From Brevibacillus sp. JNUCC-41 (lineage in GTDB: Bacteria; Bacillota; Bacilli; Bacillales; DSM-1321): DNA of 64,000 nt. The position numbers and the translations under genes are program-made. Below are positions 60,736 through 64,000 of the stretch, one piece after another (within the stretch, counting starts at the first letter, position 1; every line of letters begins with the position of its first letter). The stretch spans positions 4,931,501 through 4,995,500 of the forward strand of contig NZ_CP062163.1 in assembly GCF_014844095.1 (NCBI RefSeq), written 5' to 3'. Under the pieces are notes generated by a model. The model ran no database searches. It was not told the origin of the DNA and saw only the letters and a program-made list of their open reading frames with translations.

Positions 60736-62094
60736 ATGCTTTCTAAACATGATTCTATTCAGCGAGATCAACTTGAAATGATTACTTTAGATCAACTGGT
60801 GCCACCGAACCATTTGGTTCGTAAAATGGAGGCTGCCATTGACTTCACTTTCATTTATGACTTGGTGAAAGATATGTATTCAGAGGTAGGACGCCCAAGG
60901 ATTGATCCAGTTATTTTAGTTAAACTGACTTTCATTCAATATACCTTCGGTATTCGTTCCATGCGTAAAACGATTGAAGAAGTTGAAACCAATATGGCTT
61001 ACCGTTGGTTCTTAGGCTATGGTTTCCATGATAAAGCACCTCATTTCTCTACGTTCGGGAAAAATTATGAGCGACGCTTTAAAGATACAGACCTTTTTGA
61101 ACAGATTTTCTATCGCATTTTAATGACAGCTGCTAATAAAAATTTAATAAGTGCTGAACACGTTTTCGTGGATTCCACACATGTGAAAGCCAGTGCGAAT
61201 AAACGGAAATTTGAAAAGAAAATCGTTCGTAAAGAAACAAGAGCGTATCAAGGACGTCTTCAAGAAGAAATCAATCAAGATCGTGAAAACCATGGAAAAA
61301 AGCCTTTTCCACCAGATAAATTTGATAAAGAAGAGACCAAAGAGATTAAAGAAAGTACAACGGATTCTGAGAGTGGCTACTATGTGAAAGATGAACGAAC
61401 AAAACAGTTTGCCTATTTATTTCACGCGGCCGCACACCGCAACGGTTTTGTATTGGGAACGATTGTAACACCTGGAAATACACATGACAGTCAGATCTTA
61501 GAGCCACTAGTTGAACAAGTGATTGAGAAAGTTGGAAAACCGGATGCCGTTGCCGCAGATGCAGCTTATAAAACACCAGCGATTACAAGCTACCTATTTA
61601 ACAAAGAAATCATACCGGCTTTACCTTATACACGTCCTCGCACCAAAGAAGGATTTTTCCGCAAACAGGACTATGTATACGATGAACATTTTGATTGTTA
61701 CCTTTGCCCTTCGGGCGAAACTTTAAAGTACTCAACAACAAATAAAGAGGGCTATCGCGAGTACAAATCGCCAAAACAAATTTGTACTACATGCTCATTT
61801 TTATCTCGGTGTACAGAAAGCAAAGACTGTCAAAAAGTGGTGACACGGCATATCTGGCAAACACATGTGGAAGAAGCAGATCATCTGCGTCATCATCAAG
61901 ATGTAAAACCTATATATGCGAAGCGTAAAGAAACGATTGAGCGTGTATTCGCAGATGCAAAAGAAAAGCATGGTATGCGTTGGACTACTTTAAGGGGACT
62001 TAAAAAATTGTCTATGCAGACGATGCTTACTTTCGCTGCCATTAATTTAAAGAAGATGGCCAATTGGACATGGCGAGGTCCAAAAATGGCCTAA
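60736..62094 (+). CDS. IS1182-family DDE transposase, copy B
   Basis: Transposase of 452 residues, intact. Same motifs as copy A (VFVDSTHVKA, AADAAYKT, TIERVFADAKEKHG). Scattered substitutions relative to copy A include EKVPHFS to DKAPHFS and AAADRNG to AAAHRNG; the last changes an acidic residue outside the three presumed catalytic motifs. ATG 60736 is chosen for the GAGGTG spacing, as in copy A. Confidence 0.95.
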   Translation: MLSKHDSIQRDQLEMITLDQLVPPNHLVRKMEAAIDFTFIYDLVKDMYSEVGRPRIDPVILVKLTFIQYTFGIRSMRKTIEEVETNMAYRWFLGYGFHDKAPHFSTFGKNYERRFKDTDLFEQIFYRILMTAANKNLISAEHVFVDSTHVKASANKRKFEKKIVRKETRAYQGRLQEEINQDRENHGKKPFPPDKFDKEETKEIKESTTDSESGYYVKDERTKQFAYLFHAAAHRNGFVLGTIVTPGNTHDSQILEPLVEQVIEKVGKPDAVAADAAYKTPAITSYLFNKEIIPALPYTRPRTKEGFFRKQDYVYDEHFDCYLCPSGETLKYSTTNKEGYREYKSPKQICTTCSFLSRCTESKDCQKVVTRHIWQTHVEEADHLRHHQDVKPIYAKRKETIERVFADAKEKHGMRWTTLRGLKKLSMQTMLTFAAINLKKMANWTWRGPKMA

Positions 62095-62153
62095 TATAGT
62101 GGGCTCGTAGAGCCCCAATCTCTTAACTTTAGGCGAAATTCAGAGGGAATTTC

Positions 62154-62191
62154 AAAAGGGGTTCAGAATTATAAAATTCTGAACCCCTTTT
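62154..62191 (+). terminator. Transposase terminator, IS copy B
   Basis: AAAAGGGGTTCAGAATT pairs perfectly with AATTCTGAACCCCTTTT around ATAA; compared with copy A the stem has a compensating base, so pairing is conserved. Confidence 0.85.
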
Positions 62192-62203
62192 GTCTACAAA
62201 CTG

Positions 62204-62236
62204 AGCTGACATCATCTTTGATGTCAGCTTTTTTTA
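62204..62236 (+). terminator. Target-site duplication, right copy: intact terminator
   Basis: Second copy of the 26-bp hairpin (62204-62229), still followed by its T-run (to 62235). It is the original terminator of the small membrane protein gene; on the other strand it can end transcription of the TerC gene, whose stop codon is at 62244. Confidence 0.88.
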
Positions 62237-62243
62237 ATTGTGC

Positions 62244-63011
62244 TCAAACATGTTTCTTGAGCTTTTTCCCTTTCTTCAAATGAAATACTATCGTAGTGCC
62301 GAAAATCAGCAAAATAAAGGCAAAAAAGATTGCAGCCGGGATTTCGATACCTGCAACGGCCATCAGCATTTTTATAGCAATGAATCCGATAAGGACATAT
62401 GCAGCAGTTTCCAATTCAGGAACCTTATCTATCAATTTTAGAAATAACCCCGCCACTCCCCGCATCATCAAGACACCAATCATACCGCCTGTCAAAAGGA
62501 CCCAGACTTTTTCACTCACCCCGAATGCGGCCAAGACACTATCGACGGAAAATGCTATATCCATCAATTCCACTGCCGCAACCGTTCCCCATAATGTACC
62601 AAACATACGAATCAGAATGCTGTTTTTACTCATTCCCTGGATATCTTCGTCAGTCCCAGCTTGCTTTTTTTTATTTCTAAAGTATTTAAACGAAAGCCAG
62701 CCAAGGTAGGCGGCTCCAATCACCTTCACCCACCAAAGCTTAATGAGGAAAACACCGATTCCTATCGCAAAGAATCTAAAAGCGTAAGCACCTAATAAAC
62801 CATAAAAAAGTGCTTTTTTCCGTTGTTTTTCAGGAAGGTGCCTGACCATTACAGCTAATACCAGAGCGTTATCCGCTGATAGTAATCCTTCCATTAATAC
62901 GAGCGTTCCAATCAATCCCCAGCTCACCGGGTCGGATAAAACCTCCACCCACATATGCCAGTCAAAAAATTGGGCATACGTTTGCATGATGTTATTTAAC
63001 AACTCTGACAT
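62244..63011 (-). CDS. TerC-family integral membrane protein (YkoY/MeeY-like)
   Basis: A 255-residue protein with about seven TM helices. Conserved TerC blocks are LMEGLLSADNALVLAVMVRH and ELMDIAFSVDSVLAAFGVS, each with intramembrane acidic residues thought to bind metal. Family members take part in manganese export or metallation of exported enzymes. In B. subtilis ykoY has an Mn-sensing yybP-ykoY riboswitch; I looked for it between 63012 and 63110 and did not find it. Single gene. Confidence 0.92.
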   Translation of the reverse strand: MSELLNNIMQTYAQFFDWHMWVEVLSDPVSWGLIGTLVLMEGLLSADNALVLAVMVRHLPEKQRKKALFYGLLGAYAFRFFAIGIGVFLIKLWWVKVIGAAYLGWLSFKYFRNKKKQAGTDEDIQGMSKNSILIRMFGTLWGTVAAVELMDIAFSVDSVLAAFGVSEKVWVLLTGGMIGVLMMRGVAGLFLKLIDKVPELETAAYVLIGFIAIKMLMAVAGIEIPAAIFFAFILLIFGTTIVFHLKKGKKLKKHV

Positions 63012-63110
63012 GATAAAGACTCCTCTGCTACTATAACAGCAAAATTAGAAAACCTTTTAAAAATAACCTTGTTCCCCGTTATGATAAAAACTCTACTTTT
63101 ATTTAAACAC

Positions 63111-63139
63111 AAAATAAATACGTTGCATTTACAACGTAT
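63111..63139 (-). terminator. Terminator of ypjP
   Basis: ATACGTTG and CAACGTAT pair perfectly around a 6-base loop, followed on the minus strand by TTATTTT. Confidence 0.75.
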
Positions 63140-63215
63140 CATTTCGATGATTATTAGAAATCCATTTACATTTCATCATACTCTTACAACTAAATAAAAT
63201 CAACGAAACCAACCA

Positions 63216-63833
63216 CTATGAGAGCCTTTGTTTACTCGTCCACTCTGGCGGCGTATTTTTATCCCAATATATTTTCCCGATATTATAATGGGTGGCAAAT
63301 GAATCATGATGGGTATGATAGTGAAAATCGAACCAATATCCTTCCAGTGGGGGATTTTCCTGCCTGACATGGAATCTGATGATATCCTTCCCGCTGATTG
63401 AATCAAAAATATGAAATATCTTCTCGGCCCTGCCAGCACTCGGCTGCTCAGTGATGGTTAATTGCTGTAATTTTTCATCTGGAAATTGTTCAGCCATTTC
63501 TGTAATGGCTTCTTCCATTTTTGGTAAGATGGCCATTTTGAACTCATCGCCAATTTTAGGATTGATCTTTTCGCCAAACTTCATAAATGCATTTTCCTCT
63601 GCCTTATTCAGAATGCCCGATAAAAATTCTTCCCGATTGAATTCTTCCTTAAGTTCAGTTGAATTCTGCGAAGGAAGATAGGCTAATCCCTCTTCTTCCA
63701 CTAATCCCTTTTTAGTATCCTTTAACGAATCGGCTTCCGCTAGCCACGCCAGATCTGAAGGAGTGACAAAACCAAACGTCAAAACGGATACTAAAATGAC
63801 GAGACTTTTCCTGAACCAAACCGTTGCTTTCAA
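63216..63833 (-). CDS. ypjP: YpjP-family exported protein
   Basis: A 205-residue protein. An N-terminal signal segment (VWFRKSLVILVSVLTFGFV) is followed by a helical acidic middle and a C-terminal domain with FHVRQENPPLEGYWFDFHYH, THHDSFATHYNIGKIYWDKN and TPPEWTS. These blocks and its place close to thyA/dfrA match B. subtilis YpjP. The start is TTG 63833, with GGAGGGGGAG upstream. The His-rich FDFHYHTHHDSF stretch could bind a metal. Function unknown. Confidence 0.88.
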   Translation of the reverse strand: MKATVWFRKSLVILVSVLTFGFVTPSDLAWLAEADSLKDTKKGLVEEEGLAYLPSQNSTELKEEFNREEFLSGILNKAEENAFMKFGEKINPKIGDEFKMAILPKMEEAITEMAEQFPDEKLQQLTITEQPSAGRAEKIFHIFDSISGKDIIRFHVRQENPPLEGYWFDFHYHTHHDSFATHYNIGKIYWDKNTPPEWTSKQRLS

Positions 63834-64000
63834 CTCACACTCCCCCTCCTTTTTTGTATTGTCTTTATATTTAGTATACTTTTATTTTTTGGTAATTACG
63901 AATATATAGTTACCTATGTTTTGAAAATCAAAAAAAAGGATAAATACCTATATAAACTTCATGAACCAGAACTTTTTTAGTAAATTTCAACAATTTTACT

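Larger units (their letters stand above)
60493..62203 (+). mobile_element. IS1182-family insertion sequence, copy B (1711 bp)
   Basis: Same ends as copy A (left CAGACTGTAGACAAAC; right CTTTTGTCTACAAACTG) and the same internal order: hairpin 60501-60530, GC-rich module 60560-60652, transposase, terminator. It is flanked by a 26-bp duplication of a different terminator. Compared with copy A, 30 bp of the GC-rich module are missing between two CTCG words, consistent with slippage deletion. Both copies are potentially active. Confidence 0.93.

Noticed and set aside
63012..63110. Possible yybP-ykoY manganese riboswitch before the TerC-family gene
   Set aside because: Searched because B. subtilis ykoY has one; the conserved GGGGAGTAG-type segments and paired loops are absent.
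1..64000. CRISPR arrays, tRNA or rRNA genes, prophage modules, classical defence systems
   Set aside because: No regularly spaced repeats, no tRNA or rRNA signatures and no phage structural or restriction genes were seen on reading the window.

Overview
The window looks like chromosomal DNA of a low-GC, endospore-forming member of the Bacillaceae. The evidence is gene content and order: a block like the B. subtilis yod region (ctpA, deoD, yozD, yodN, yozE, yokU, kamA, yodP-yodT), a block like its yp region (msrA/msrB, ypmS, ypmR, a Sco protein, ypmP, ilvA, dfrA, thyA, ypjP), a full methionine salvage locus with two S-box riboswitches, and spore-type small proteins (YjcZ type, Hsp20-like). The genus is an inference; a Peribacillus/Bacillus simplex-like species is plausible.

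Layout. 1-8.4 kb: an MscS channel, an IS1182-family element, a MATE exporter, a YmfI-like SDR lacking the catalytic Tyr, an Hsp20-like protein, an IS150-group IS3 element and a CAP-domain secreted protein. 8.8-12.4 kb: an operon of beta-propeller lipoprotein, OmpR-type regulator, histidine kinase and YtkA/FixH-like lipoprotein. 12.5-14.3 kb: small proteins and a CobW-type GTPase. 14.4-14.7 kb: a 292-bp non-autonomous relative of the IS1182 element. 14.7-22.8 kb: methionine salvage, mtnDBXW and mtnKA each behind a SAM riboswitch, with mtnE and mtnU between. 23-29.9 kb: LCP lipoprotein, ctpA, deoD, yozD, yodN, a sporulation-type kinase and yozE. 29.9-36 kb: an insert relative to B. subtilis order with small ORFs, qoxABCD and a wrecked amino-acid permease; a decayed piece of yokU sits right at the end of qoxD. 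36-44.3 kb: beta-lysine catabolism with a sigma-54 activator gene and a -24/-12 promoter before kamA. 44.4-51.3 kb: hypothetical proteins, an S66 peptidase, SGNH hydrolase, msrA/msrB, a DUF4397 protein and a truncated AraC gene. 51.4-60.5 kb: ypmS, ypmR, sco, degV, ypmP, tatCA, ilvA, dfrA-thyA and a secreted zinc protease. 60.5-64 kb: a second IS1182 copy, a TerC-family protein and ypjP.

Most notable signal. Two full IS1182-family copies and the 292-bp derivative are each inserted at a Rho-independent terminator, and each is flanked by a direct duplication of the whole terminator hairpin (23, 26 and 22 bp). Duplication length follows the hairpin, so the target is probably recognised as a stem-loop or cruciform. 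Just inside the left end, each element carries a hairpin-like sequence and a GC-rich module, and a related module stands alone near 50.0 kb. Together these suggest a terminator-homing transposon family with a built-in replacement terminator.

Limits: everything was read by eye. Family names rest on motifs and remembered homologues, start codons on visible Shine-Dalgarno sequences, and no database search or folding was run.
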